This document shows, in pieces, positions 8,480 to 17,068 of a DNA stretch of 64,000 bases (the first letter of the stretch is position 1; every line of letters begins with the position of its first letter). The stretch is from Paraburkholderia rhizosphaerae (lineage in GTDB: Bacteria > Pseudomonadota > Gammaproteobacteria > Burkholderiales > Burkholderiaceae), in contig NZ_SORE01000029.1 in the NCBI RefSeq assembly GCF_004366595.1, positions 30,378 to 94,377 on the forward strand, read 5' to 3'. The notes below the pieces were generated by a model that was not told the origin of the DNA, did no database searches, and saw nothing but the letters and a program-made list of their open reading frames with translations. A program made the position numbers and the translations under genes.

Positions 8480-10029
8480 GCGCGTACTCCTGTCGTCGCC
8501 CACTGAATCACCGTCTCCGAATCCGCGTTGTCGCGCGGCAGTTCGGTGACGATCCGCCCGCGATACATCACCAGCACGCGGTCGGACATACCAAGCAGTT
8601 CCGGCAGTTCGGAACTCACCATCACAACCGCGGCGCCCGCGCGCGCCATCGCGATCATGTGTGCGTAGATCTCGGTCTTCGCGCCGACATCGATGCCGCG
8701 CGTCGGTTCGTCTAGCATGATCACCGCGGGCCCGGTTGCGCTCGCGCGGCCAAGAATCACTTTCTGCTGATTGCCGCCCGACAGGTTGCCGGTGATCGAT
8801 GTGACCGACGGGGCACGCACCGCGAAACGGGCGCTCGCCTGTTGCGCAAGCTTGCGCTTGCGCGCGCTGCGCACGAAGCCGCCGGTCGCGAGCGCCTTCA
8901 GGCTAGATAGCGCGACGTTTTCTTCGATGCTCGCATCGAGCACGAGCCCTTCGAGCTTGCGGTCTTCCGCGGTATAGACGAGGCCGGCGCGCACGCCCGC
9001 CGCCGGTGAATGGATATCGACCTTGCGGCCGTGCACGTGAATCTCGCCTTGCGTGACCTTTTGCGCACCGAAAATCGCCTTCAGTAATTCGGTGCGTCCA
9101 GCGCCCGCGATGCCGGCGATACCGACAATCTCACCCGCGCGCACACTGAAGCTCGCATGCCGGACGACCGGCGGGCTCGCGAGGTCGCGTACGTCGAGCA
9201 CAACGGGACCGTAATCGCGCGGCTCCCACGGATAGAACGAGTCGAGATTGCGCGCGACCATCGCCTGCACGAGGTCCTGTTCGGTCCATTGCGCCATCGG
9301 CCGTGCGTCGACGGTGGCGCCGTCGCGCATCACGACCGCGGAGTCCGCGAGTTCGAAAACCTCTTCCAGATGGTGCGAAATAAAGATGATCCCCATGCCC
9401 GCCTCACGCAAGCGCCGGACCACCCGATACAGGTTCGCGATATCGTCGTGCTGAAGCGCGGCGGTCGGCTCGTCCATCACGAGGATGCGTGCATCGCGTG
9501 CGAGCGCCTTCGCGACTTCGACGAGTTGCCGTTTATTGAGCGGCAGATCGCCCAGACGCATCGACGGCGCTACGTTGTCCAGCCCGACTTGCGCGAGCGC
9601 TTCACGCGCGCGACGCTCCGCCGCGCGCCGGTTCAGGAAACCGCCGCTGGCCGGCATCCGGCCCAGGAACAGGTTTTCGGCCACCGTCATATCGTTGACC
9701 AGCGACAGTTCCTGATAAATCACCGCGACGCCCGCATCGATCGCCGCATGCGTGCCGCGCGCAAGCGGTACGCCGTTGATCTCGATCGAGCCTTCGTCCG
9801 GCTCGTACGCGCCGGATAGCGTTTTGATCAACGACGACTTGCCCGCGCCGTTCTCGCCGACAATCGCCATCACATGCGCGGCATGCAGCGTGAGGCTCAC
9901 ACCACGCAGCGCCTTCACACCTGGAAAGCTTTTGACGATGCCTTCCATATGCAGCAGCGGTGGTTTGCCGTTCGCGCGCGGCTGAGCGCGGGCGGCGGTC
10001 TGATGCTGCGAACTCGTTCCGGCATTCAT
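8476..10029 (-). CDS. Sugar ABC transporter ATP-binding protein (RbsA-like, double domain)
   Basis: A 517-residue tandem ATPase for a CUT2-class sugar importer. The first domain has Walker A 'GENGAGKSSL' and Walker B 'ILVMDEPTAAL'. Its signature is replaced by 'LPLNKRQLVEVAKAL', as is common in this family. The second has the degenerate Walker A 'GIAGAGRTELL', the signature 'LSGGNQQKVILG' and Walker B 'VIMLDEPTRGID'. I chose the ATG at 10029 rather than an upstream in-frame ATG because the extra residues look unstructured. It drives the permease encoded downstream. Confidence 0.9.
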   Translation of the reverse strand: MNAGTSSQHQTAARAQPRANGKPPLLHMEGIVKSFPGVKALRGVSLTLHAAHVMAIVGENGAGKSSLIKTLSGAYEPDEGSIEINGVPLARGTHAAIDAGVAVIYQELSLVNDMTVAENLFLGRMPASGGFLNRRAAERRAREALAQVGLDNVAPSMRLGDLPLNKRQLVEVAKALARDARILVMDEPTAALQHDDIANLYRVVRRLREAGMGIIFISHHLEEVFELADSAVVMRDGATVDARPMAQWTEQDLVQAMVARNLDSFYPWEPRDYGPVVLDVRDLASPPVVRHASFSVRAGEIVGIAGIAGAGRTELLKAIFGAQKVTQGEIHVHGRKVDIHSPAAGVRAGLVYTAEDRKLEGLVLDASIEENVALSSLKALATGGFVRSARKRKLAQQASARFAVRAPSVTSITGNLSGGNQQKVILGRASATGPAVIMLDEPTRGIDVGAKTEIYAHMIAMARAGAAVVMVSSELPELLGMSDRVLVMYRGRIVTELPRDNADSETVIQWATTGVRA

Positions 10030-10132
10030 GAGGGGTTCCGTCCTGCGTTGAAGCGCGTGCGCCTTCGCATCGCGTTGTATTGCGTTGCATTTGCGCTGCA
10101 TCGCGGCGCACGCGCGATCGTCACGCCGCCGC

Positions 10133-11278
10133 TTACTGGCTGACTTGCAGCGACCACAACCCGTACTTCTTGACCTCGTCCGAATCGATATTCGACTTAT
10201 CGATCAGCAGCGTCGGCCATGCGTAGTTTTCCGGCACCTGCTTCTTCGCTTCGTAGTCGGAGATGAAGCTCAACGACTTGGCCGCCATCTGGATCGGGTT
10301 CTGCGAGATCGTCGCGTCCTGCTTGCCGGCGCGAATCGCCGACAAGGCCTGCGCGGTGCCGTCCGCGCCGATCACGAGAATGTGCTCCTTGTCGCCGAGC
10401 GGCTTGTAGCGGCCTGCGTTGTCGATCGCCTTTTCCGCACCGACTGTGTTGTCGTCGTTCGCGCCGAACACCGCGTCGATTTGCGGGAATTTCTGCAGGA
10501 TGTTGGTCATCGCGTTCAACGATTTTTCCTGATCGAATCCGCCCTCCTGGCGCGCGACGACCTTGATATCCGGATACTTCGCGATTTCGTCGCTAAAGCC
10601 CTTTTCACGGTCGGTGGCGGCGGTCGTCCCGACGAGACCGATCAGATCGACCACGTTGCCCTTCGGCGAGCCGTAGCGTTCCTTCAGCTGATCGGCAATC
10701 CACTTCGCGCCGGTCGCGCCGAGCGCGACGTTATCGGACGCGACGAACGACGTCACCTTGCCGCCGTCCGAGCCGCGATCGAGTGTGAAGACCGGCACGC
10801 CCATCTGGTTTGCCTTTTGCACCGCGGGGATGATCGCCTTCGAATCGATCGGGTTCAACACGAGCGCGCTGACACCCTGGCTCAACAGATTGACCGCGTC
10901 GTTGACCTGCTGTTGTGCGTCGCCGTTCGCATTGGTTTGCACCAGCACAAAGCCCTGGGTCTTCGAGCCCTCTTCGACGCCGAGCTTCAGGCCGACGAAG
11001 AACGCGTTGTTCAGCGTCGATACGGAGAAGCCAATTTTCGTCTTGCCGGCGCCGCCCGCATTGGCTCCGCCACCGCTGCTGTCGCCGCCCGACGCGGCCG
11101 GTGCGGCGTTCGCCACTGCAGCGGGACTTGCAACCGCGTCGCTGGCAGCCGTGCTGGTTGAAGACGGCGACTCGCTCTTCGAACAGCCGCTCAAGACTGC
11201 AGCCGCGCACAGCAACATGGCGCCCATCGGCGCGCCCAACGTGGTCCAGCGATCGGATCTTCCTGTGTTCCAGGCCAT
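10133..11278 (-). CDS. Periplasmic sugar-binding lipoprotein of the ABC importer (RbsB-like)
   Basis: A 381-residue substrate-binding protein. The signal peptide ends in the lipobox 'LSGC', so the protein is likely anchored through cysteine, followed by a Ser/Ala/Gly-rich linker of about 50 residues. The body is a type I periplasmic binding fold ('KTKIGFSVSTLNNAFFVGLK', 'VNLLSQGVSALVLNPIDSKA', 'IDAVFGANDDNTVGAEKAID'), as in ribose-binding proteins. The start is fixed by a GGAG six bases before the ATG at 11278. The ligand is inferred from the neighbours as 5-methylthioribose, 5-deoxyribose or a related pentose. Confidence 0.9.
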   Translation of the reverse strand: MAWNTGRSDRWTTLGAPMGAMLLCAAAVLSGCSKSESPSSTSTAASDAVASPAAVANAAPAASGGDSSGGGANAGGAGKTKIGFSVSTLNNAFFVGLKLGVEEGSKTQGFVLVQTNANGDAQQQVNDAVNLLSQGVSALVLNPIDSKAIIPAVQKANQMGVPVFTLDRGSDGGKVTSFVASDNVALGATGAKWIADQLKERYGSPKGNVVDLIGLVGTTAATDREKGFSDEIAKYPDIKVVARQEGGFDQEKSLNAMTNILQKFPQIDAVFGANDDNTVGAEKAIDNAGRYKPLGDKEHILVIGADGTAQALSAIRAGKQDATISQNPIQMAAKSLSFISDYEAKKQVPENYAWPTLLIDKSNIDSDEVKKYGLWSLQVSQ

Positions 11279-11441
11279 GAGTGTCTCCATTGTTGAAGTT
11301 ATATACGCCGTGCCGGGACCGCCGGTCTGGCGTTCGAACTGCGCAAAAACCGCTTGAAATCCGCTTGAAATCCGCGCTAGAACCGCGGCAAACGAAACGC
11401 GCTACAAGACTCCGGGTTCGACGCACGCCATGCGACAGGCG

Positions 11442-12152
11442 TCAGGGGCCGTCGTTGATGCCGCTCGCGCGGCGCAAACCATAGCTGCTGAACTTCTTCA
11501 CCACTTCGGCAATTTCCTCGTCGGACAACAGCGGCGGCGGACCAAGCTGACTCGCCAGCAGATACTGCTTCGCCAGCACTTCGACTTCGTTCGCGAGCCA
11601 CAGCGCCTTGGCCAGATCGTGTCCGACGGCGATCACACCGTGATGCGCGAGCAGACATGCGGTCCGTTCCTTCAACGCTTCGAGCGCATGGTCGGACAGC
11701 GCCTGACTGCCGAAGGTCGCGTAGGGCGCGCAGCGGATCGAATTGCCGCCCGCGGCCGCCACCATGTAGTGGTGCGCGGGAATGTCCTTGCGGTGAATCG
11801 CGATCGCCGTCGCCGCATTCGAATGCGTGTGCACGACCGCGCCGACTTCGCCACGCGCGCGCAGGATGTCGCGGTGAAAACGCCACTCGGACGACGGGCG
11901 GCGTTCCGAGAAAACAGGCGCGTCGGCTGCGACATCCAAAGGCAGCCACACGATCGCTTCCACGCTCAGTGCATTCGCGGGCACCCCGCTTGGCGTGATC
12001 AGGAGGCCGTCGCGACAGCGTGCGCTAACGTTGCCCGATGTGCCCTGATTGATCCCGAGACGCTCCATTTCGCAAGCGGTGTACACGATTTCAGCGCGCA
12101 GCGCGGTTTCCTGGTCTCGCGCACCGGATGCGCGACCGCTCGTGCCGCTCAC
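11442..12152 (-). CDS. Class II (zinc) aldolase, likely 5-deoxy/5-methylthioribulose-1-phosphate aldolase
   Basis: A 236-residue class II aldolase/adducin-type enzyme. The zinc site is intact: Glu in 'SSEWRFHRDIL', the H-x-H of 'VVHTHSNAAT' and a final His in 'LLAHHGVIAVG'. It overlaps the isomerase stop by four bases and sits with the MtnK and MtnA homologues. In characterised DHAP shunts (Rhodospirillum rubrum, E. coli, and DrdA of Bacillus thuringiensis) a homologue splits 5-methylthioribulose- or 5-deoxyribulose-1-phosphate into DHAP and the matching aldehyde. That role is inferred here from context. MtnB, a dehydratase of the same fold, is less likely because no MtnC or MtnD is seen in the window. 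Confidence 0.85.
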   Translation of the reverse strand: MSGTSGRASGARDQETALRAEIVYTACEMERLGINQGTSGNVSARCRDGLLITPSGVPANALSVEAIVWLPLDVAADAPVFSERRPSSEWRFHRDILRARGEVGAVVHTHSNAATAIAIHRKDIPAHHYMVAAAGGNSIRCAPYATFGSQALSDHALEALKERTACLLAHHGVIAVGHDLAKALWLANEVEVLAKQYLLASQLGPPPLLSDEEIAEVVKKFSSYGLRRASGINDGP

Positions 12153-13219
12153 GCCGCCGCTCCAAACAGCGCCGCGAGGTTCGCATCGAACGGCGTGCGA
12201 ACAATGCCGCGTTCGGTGATATAGCCGGTCACCAGTTCATGCGGCGTCACATCGAACGCCGGATTGCGCACCTTGATGCCGGCTGGCGCAATTGGCTTTC
12301 CGCCCAACTGCGTGACTTCGTCGTCGCGCCGCTCCTCGATAACAATGCCGCGGCCGTTGGGCGTCTGGAAATCGAGCGTCGACGATGGGCATCCGACATA
12401 GAACGGCACATTGAAGTAACGCGCCGCGATCGCGACGCCTAACGTGCCGATCTTGTTAGCGAAGTCGCCATTTGCGGCGACGCGGTCCGCGCCGACGATC
12501 ACGACGTCGATCAATCGTTGCGCCATCAACGACGCGGCCATGCTGTCGGTTATCAGCGTGACGTCGACGCCGGCTTGTTGCAACTCGTAGGCGGTGAGCC
12601 GGGCGCCTTGCAGCAGCGGTCGCGTTTCATCCGCATAGACACGAAACGCAATTCCTTCGCGATGCGCGGTGTAAATCGGCGCGGTGGCGGTGCCCAGACC
12701 GGTGGTCGCAAGTGCACCGGCATTGCAATGCGTGAGCACGCCGCAGCCGGCGGTGATCAGCGGTAAGCCATGCTGGCCGATGCCTTCGCATAGCGCTTCG
12801 TCTTCGCGATGAATGCGCGTGGCTTCTTCGACCAATGCGCGATACAGCGCAGGTGTGTCGGTGACCGGTGCGCGGTCCGCGACGCGCAGCATGCGCTTCA
12901 GACTCCAACTGAGGTTGACCGCGGTCGGACGCGCACTGTCGAGATAGACGGCCTGCTCTTTCAATGCGCCGCGAAATGCGTCGAGCGACAGATGCCGCGC
13001 GCGCTGCACCGCGACGCACAAGCCGTATGCAGCGGCGACACCAATCGCGGGCGCGCCGCGCACGCGCAATTCGTGAATCGCGCGCCAGACGGCCTGCGCG
13101 GTGCTCAGTGTTTCGACTACCGTCTCGTGAGGTAAGCGGGTCTGATCGAGAATCCGCAGACAGTCGTCGTCCCACGCAATCGTGGCCGGCAGATTCATAA
13201 AAGGCGACGGCGAAACCAT
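12149..13219 (-). CDS. mtnA: MtnA-family S-methyl-5-thioribose-1-phosphate isomerase
   Basis: A 356-residue member of the MtnA/eIF2B-alpha-like isomerases, which convert an aldose-1-phosphate to a ketose-1-phosphate. The catalytic Cys is in 'LTHCNAGALATTGLGTA' and the catalytic Asp in 'VIVGADRVAANGDFANKIGT'. A much longer in-frame ORF exists upstream, but the ATG at 13219 has GGAG five bases before it and matches the family's N-terminus. It lies between mtnK and the aldolase gene. It could act on 5-methylthioribose-1-phosphate, 5-deoxyribose-1-phosphate, or both. Confidence 0.9.
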   Translation of the reverse strand: MVSPSPFMNLPATIAWDDDCLRILDQTRLPHETVVETLSTAQAVWRAIHELRVRGAPAIGVAAAYGLCVAVQRARHLSLDAFRGALKEQAVYLDSARPTAVNLSWSLKRMLRVADRAPVTDTPALYRALVEEATRIHREDEALCEGIGQHGLPLITAGCGVLTHCNAGALATTGLGTATAPIYTAHREGIAFRVYADETRPLLQGARLTAYELQQAGVDVTLITDSMAASLMAQRLIDVVIVGADRVAANGDFANKIGTLGVAIAARYFNVPFYVGCPSSTLDFQTPNGRGIVIEERRDDEVTQLGGKPIAPAGIKVRNPAFDVTPHELVTGYITERGIVRTPFDANLAALFGAAA

Positions 13220-13278
13220 ACGTGCTCCGATGCCAATGGATGGATGAACGGAAAAATTCGTGTTGCTTGCATGCGTCG

Positions 13279-14550
13279 CTACGTCTGCGCGTAACGCGTC
13301 GCGTGAATCTCGCGCGCCAGTGCGACAACATCGCCAATGCCTGCAATCGCATGCCGCTCGACGAGCAGCCGTTCCGCGCAGCGCAGCGCGCGTACTTCGA
13401 CGCTGGCGCGCAGCGCATCGTCGGCAATACTCGTGACGTCCGCGACTTTCGCCATGCCGACGATGCGCCGGATCATCTTGCAGCCCGCAAAGCCGAGTGA
13501 CGCGGCGAAGAGGCGCTGCATAAACCGTGTGCGGAATGCTTGCTCGCATGCCCCGCTTCGGTCGTCGCCGATAAAGTGGCTTTTGCGGCGGCTTTCGTGC
13601 TCGCGCCACAGCGCGACAAACTGATCGGCAAAGCCAGTCCAGATTTGCGTCGCCTGTTCGAGCAGCCAGTCGCGATACGGCAGTTCGCCGTTTGCTCGCT
13701 TATCGCGGTCGTGCCAGTCGCGCGAGAAATACGCGAGCAACAGATTGGCGAGCACTGCGCCGATATCGAAACCCATGGGTCCGTAGAACGCGAACTCGGG
13801 ATCGATCACATAGGTCTCGTCCTCGTTGACCATGATCGATCCGGTGTGCAGATCGCCGTGCAACAGCGTTTGCGCGTCGTTCATGAACGACCACTTCATT
13901 TCGCCGACCGCGACGCGCAGCGCCGGCGACCTCCATAGCCGCTCGATCTCCGCGCGCGAAAACGCCGGGCTATACGCATTCGATGGGTGATCCTCGAACG
14001 GATACGTAAACACGAGGTCTTCGGTGATCTTGCATAGCTCGCTGTTGGTCGCAGCGCTGACCGCCTGCTTCTTCACGTCGGGCGCGAGATACAGGTCGGA
14101 GCCAAAAAACAGCGTATGGGCGAGGTAAGTGGACAGATGGCCGGCGAGCTTCGGATAGACGACGCCGTCCATCAGCCCTTGTCGAAGGATGCGATGCGAC
14201 GACAGGCGCTGCATCACCATCAGAAAGCGCTCGTTGTCAGCGTGATAGACGCGCGGCACATGCTGCGGACACAGCGCGCCGAAGCGCCGCAATGCGGCGA
14301 CTTCCCGCTCCATCCGATGGCGCGTCAACGGCCAGCTCTTACCGACCAGCCGCAGAAACGGCGGCGCCTGCTTGACGACGACGCTTTTCTCCGGCGCCTT
14401 CGTGTTGCTCGCGAAGTACACGTAGTTCAGGTTGCCATCGCCGACTTCGGCGATATCGAGTTCGGCAGGCTCGTTCAACAGTGCATAGACGCCTGGCACA
14501 CTGCGCAGATAAGCCGATAACTCGTCACAACTCATTGCTTCAAATTCCAT
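13279..14550 (-). CDS. mtnK: 5-methylthioribose kinase (MtnK-type)
   Basis: A 423-residue kinase of the choline/aminoglycoside kinase fold that phosphorylates the anomeric hydroxyl of 5-methylthioribose. The catalytic loop 'LLHGDLHTGSIMV' and the metal-binding 'VIDPEFAFYGPMGFDIG' (DPE variant of DFG) are clear. The size is usual for MtnK. The start has GGAGGAG upstream. A kinase acting on a free sugar implies that the pentose is imported or made by a nucleosidase, consistent with the ABC importer in the operon. A related enzyme (DrdK) acts on 5-deoxyribose, so the substrate is open. Confidence 0.9.
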   Translation of the reverse strand: MEFEAMSCDELSAYLRSVPGVYALLNEPAELDIAEVGDGNLNYVYFASNTKAPEKSVVVKQAPPFLRLVGKSWPLTRHRMEREVAALRRFGALCPQHVPRVYHADNERFLMVMQRLSSHRILRQGLMDGVVYPKLAGHLSTYLAHTLFFGSDLYLAPDVKKQAVSAATNSELCKITEDLVFTYPFEDHPSNAYSPAFSRAEIERLWRSPALRVAVGEMKWSFMNDAQTLLHGDLHTGSIMVNEDETYVIDPEFAFYGPMGFDIGAVLANLLLAYFSRDWHDRDKRANGELPYRDWLLEQATQIWTGFADQFVALWREHESRRKSHFIGDDRSGACEQAFRTRFMQRLFAASLGFAGCKMIRRIVGMAKVADVTSIADDALRASVEVRALRCAERLLVERHAIAGIGDVVALAREIHATRYAQT

Positions 14551-14622
14551 GGACTGTCTCCTCCACGGTTGAACTGCAATGCCTGGTTTGCCGGCGATTT
14601 CGCCCGAATGGGTTACGTCGGT

Positions 14623-15342
14623 TTATCGCTTCTTGCGAACCAGGTCGAACTTGAAGATGCTCGTGTTGTAGTAGTCGTTGCTATAGCAAAGCGGCTCGCC
14701 GCTTTGATCGAAATCCACTTCATCCAGCAGTAGAAACAGGCCGAAGCCGTCGCCGAGTTCCGGCAGATCGCGCGGCGTCAGGATGGTCGGCTGGATCGAC
14801 GTATGCGTGTGCGACAGCCGGCGACCGGTGCGCGCGAACATCGCGAACAGCGATTCGCCGAGATCGCCGCCGGCTGCATCGAACACGGCCTTCGGCACGG
14901 TGTCGATGCAATACGCGGCAATCGCGTCGTCCGCACATCGCACGCGTTCGATGCGTACGCATTCGTCGCCGACATTCAGACGCAGTTTGCCGGCAAGACT
15001 CTCGGAGGCGTTGATGTGCTCGATCTGAATCCGGCAGGTGGAGGGTACCGCGCCGACGCTGCGGATCATATCGGTGACAGACATCAGATCATCGAGACCG
15101 CCTTGCAGTTTCAACGAAATTTGTCTGATGAAGGTGCCGCGACCTTGGACACGTGAGAGCAAGCCATGCGAGATCATCTGCGCAACGGCTTCGCGAAGAC
15201 TCGACCGACCCACTCCCAAAAGATCGCAGAGCTCCATTTCAGTGGGAATCTGATCACCGGGCTTAAGCGAGCGCTCGCGGATCATCGTCATCAGCGATTC
15301 CTGGATTTTCTCGCTCATCGAGTGTTCGACGGACAGGCGCAT
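14623..15342 (-). CDS. GntR-family transcriptional regulator of the pentose salvage operon
   Basis: An approximately 239-residue regulator. The N-terminal winged helix reads 'LKPGDQIPTEMELCDLLGVG' followed by 'RSSLREAVAQMISHGLLSRV', typical of GntR. The C-terminal half looks like a UTRA-type ligand domain ('CVRIERVRCADDAIAAYCID'). The start is uncertain: ATGs at 15381, 15342 and 15318 are in frame and none has a good ribosome site. I chose 15342 because the 15381 start falls inside a near-perfect palindrome that looks like the operator. As first gene of the operon it probably controls it, with a sugar phosphate as inducer. Confidence 0.8.
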   Translation of the reverse strand: MRLSVEHSMSEKIQESLMTMIRERSLKPGDQIPTEMELCDLLGVGRSSLREAVAQMISHGLLSRVQGRGTFIRQISLKLQGGLDDLMSVTDMIRSVGAVPSTCRIQIEHINASESLAGKLRLNVGDECVRIERVRCADDAIAAYCIDTVPKAVFDAAGGDLGESLFAMFARTGRRLSHTHTSIQPTILTPRDLPELGDGFGLFLLLDEVDFDQSGEPLCYSNDYYNTSIFKFDLVRKKR

Positions 15343-15377
15343 GGACGGGTCATGGAGTCGGCTAACGGAGCGAATAT

Positions 15378-15395
15378 ACATCAGATGTCTGATGT
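15378..15395. promoter_or_regulatory. Palindromic operator candidate for the GntR regulator
   Basis: ACATCAGA-TG-TCTGATGT: eight-base perfect arms around a two-base centre, just upstream of the chosen gntR start and in the gap before the divergent yjbQ gene. Its position suits autoregulation of the whole salvage operon. Confidence 0.6.
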
Positions 15396-15535
15396 TTCAG
15401 TGGGTGTTTACCCGTGATTCGCATAAGTAAAGGCGCTGACTTGTGGGGAGGTTGCGATTGCTGCAAATGCACACCGCGCCCTATGCTGAGAAGATCAGAC
15501 CGCGTGAGCGGCGCAGCATTTCAATGGAGGTTTCG

Positions 15536-15955
15536 ATGCAACAGGCGCTTCATCATCTGCATGTGCGTGCGCGCACACGCGGACTCGTCGATATCACGAA
15601 GCAGGTGCGGGAGTTCGTTGCGGAGCAGGCGATCGAAGTCGGATTGCTGACGATCTTCTGTCGGCATACGTCGGCTTCATTGCTGATACAGGAGAATGCC
15701 GACCCGTCCGTGCGCAGAGATATCGAGCGGTACTTCGCAGCGATCGCTCCGGAAGATGCACATCGCTATGAACACGATACCGAGGGACTCGACGATATGC
15801 CCGCGCATTTGCGCGCAGCGCTGACGCAAGTGCAGTTGTCGATTCCGGTTGAAGAAAGCGCGTTAGTGCTCGGCACGTGGCAAGGGATTTACCTGTTCGA
15901 GCATCGGCGTGAGCCGTCGACGCGCGATATCGTGCTGCATCTGATCGGGACTTAG
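15536..15955 (+). CDS. yjbQ: YjbQ family protein (UPF0047)
   Basis: A 139-residue protein of the YjbQ/UPF0047 family. It carries the conserved 'HTSASLLIQENADPSV', 'YEHDTEGLDDMPAHLRAAL' and 'LGTWQGIYLFEHR' segments, which form a trimeric metal site. Some members have weak thiamine-phosphate synthase activity, but the true role is unknown. GGAGG five bases before 15536 fixes the start; an ATG four codons earlier contains that ribosome site. It is divergent from the GntR regulator, with the palindrome between them. Confidence 0.9.
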   Translation: MQQALHHLHVRARTRGLVDITKQVREFVAEQAIEVGLLTIFCRHTSASLLIQENADPSVRRDIERYFAAIAPEDAHRYEHDTEGLDDMPAHLRAALTQVQLSIPVEESALVLGTWQGIYLFEHRREPSTRDIVLHLIGT

Positions 15956-15969
15956 CGGGGAAGCACCGG

Positions 15970-16164
15970 TCACTCTTCGAGGCGTTTTAACTCGTCGTGA
16001 GCGAGCCGCTCAAGTTCCTTTAGTGTGAAGTCGTTGACGTTCACGCTGGCTTGAAAGTGGATCTGCACTTTGGCCGACTCACCTGCCGGATTCTGCAACA
16101 CGACAAAGACCGTGTTCGGATGAACGTCGCGATTGATTGTGACTGTTGTGATTCTGAGTGTCAT
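15970..16164 (-). CDS. Small hypothetical protein (64 residues)
   Basis: A short protein beginning 'MTLRITTVTINRDVHPNTVF' and ending in a charged helix ('LKELERLAHDELKRLEE'). It has no signal or membrane segment. An AAGGG ribosome site about seven bases before the ATG and sensible codon use support a real gene. I do not recognise the family. It is convergent with yjbQ. Confidence 0.6.
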   Translation of the reverse strand: MTLRITTVTINRDVHPNTVFVVLQNPAGESAKVQIHFQASVNVNDFTLKELERLAHDELKRLEE

Positions 16165-16393
16165 TCGCCCTTCCCCGTTTTGATCGTCTGTTTAGCTTAC
16201 CCGAAGCTTTGATGCAATGAAATCTGTAAGGTGCGACAACCCTCTTTCTTTCGTCGAGTGTAAGCGACGTGCTTGTTGGTTATTCGTTAGCCACGCTTGA
16301 GGTGCGACAATTTGTCTCCCCCTCCGATGTCGCGGCTTCGCGTCGCCACGACATGATTGTCACCTCTGTTACGAATGCGGACATCAGGATCTT

Positions 16394-16660
16394 TTAGTGG
16401 ATCTCACATGAATGTCGGTCAGCCGCAAGGTGTTCAGTATGCCATTCGTCAATCGACGTCACGGCCTTGTGCTCGACCATGCTCATCGCCATCAGCACGT
16501 CGATCTTCAGGCGCGAAAAGGTCAGATCTACGCCGGGAATACGGGCTTGCCGCGTACGCTCCTCAATGCCTTCAATTTTGGCTTCGCAATGCCATTGCGT
16601 GCCTGACGCGTCCGGAGCCATGTCGACAGTGACTCGAAAGCCTCGGTGATTGATTGCCAT
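16394..16660 (-). CDS. Small hypothetical cytoplasmic protein (88 residues)
   Basis: A soluble 88-residue protein starting 'MAINHRGFRVTVDMAPDASG'. It resembles a small Burkholderia-type family of unknown function with a predicted beta-strand start ('WHCEAKIEGIEE'), possibly DUF6566, though I cannot confirm this. A GGAGG site seven bases upstream supports the start. It lies between another small unknown gene and the effector module. Confidence 0.65.
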   Translation of the reverse strand: MAINHRGFRVTVDMAPDASGTQWHCEAKIEGIEERTRQARIPGVDLTFSRLKIDVLMAMSMVEHKAVTSIDEWHTEHLAADRHSCEIH

Positions 16661-17068
16661 AAATCCTCCAGATTCCTAACAAATCGCAAGACAACTCGCC
16701 GCGATATGCGACAGAGGTGGCGAATATACATCGGGCAGAAAAGTTGTTCAGTGAGGTTGGCAAAAGCTATTAAGAGACTCGGGCAGCGGCTTTCAGATTG
16801 ATATTCCAATGGAATTACGGAGAGCCTTCAACGACTGGACAATTCGCGCAGACTCGCTTCATTGGAAAAATCTGAATCGCCTCTGAGTTGCGAAGGTTCT
16901 GACATCCGTCGCCTACGCGTCCGCATCGGCGGACAACGCAACAGTAAAGAATTGTCAAAGCTTGTCGCGATACGTTCCCTTTTACGTAGAACTGCTTACA
17001 CTGTGGTTTGCTTACGGAAGTCGGCTACGCGTCGACCTTATAAAAAGAGGATGTGTCAGCGTTTGACC
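16661..17068. other. Intergenic region upstream of the phospholipase effector
   Basis: About 400 bases, visibly richer in A and T than the neighbours. An open frame in phase with the effector runs back to 16862, but its extra residues are Arg- and Ser-rich and match nothing, so I treat it as non-coding. It presumably holds the effector promoter. Confidence 0.4.

Noticed and set aside
12149..13609. A 486-codon version of the MtnA isomerase
   Set aside because: The extra 130 N-terminal residues overlap mtnK and are Arg/Cys-rich. The ATG at 13219 has a good ribosome site and matches the family.
16229..16310. Direct repeat AGGTGCGACAA (16229 and 16300)
   Set aside because: Only two copies of 11 bases in non-coding DNA, with no palindromy; too weak to call a site.
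16862..17068. A longer N-terminus for the phospholipase effector
   Set aside because: The leader has no hydrophobic or conserved segment and lies in an AT-richer, promoter-like stretch.
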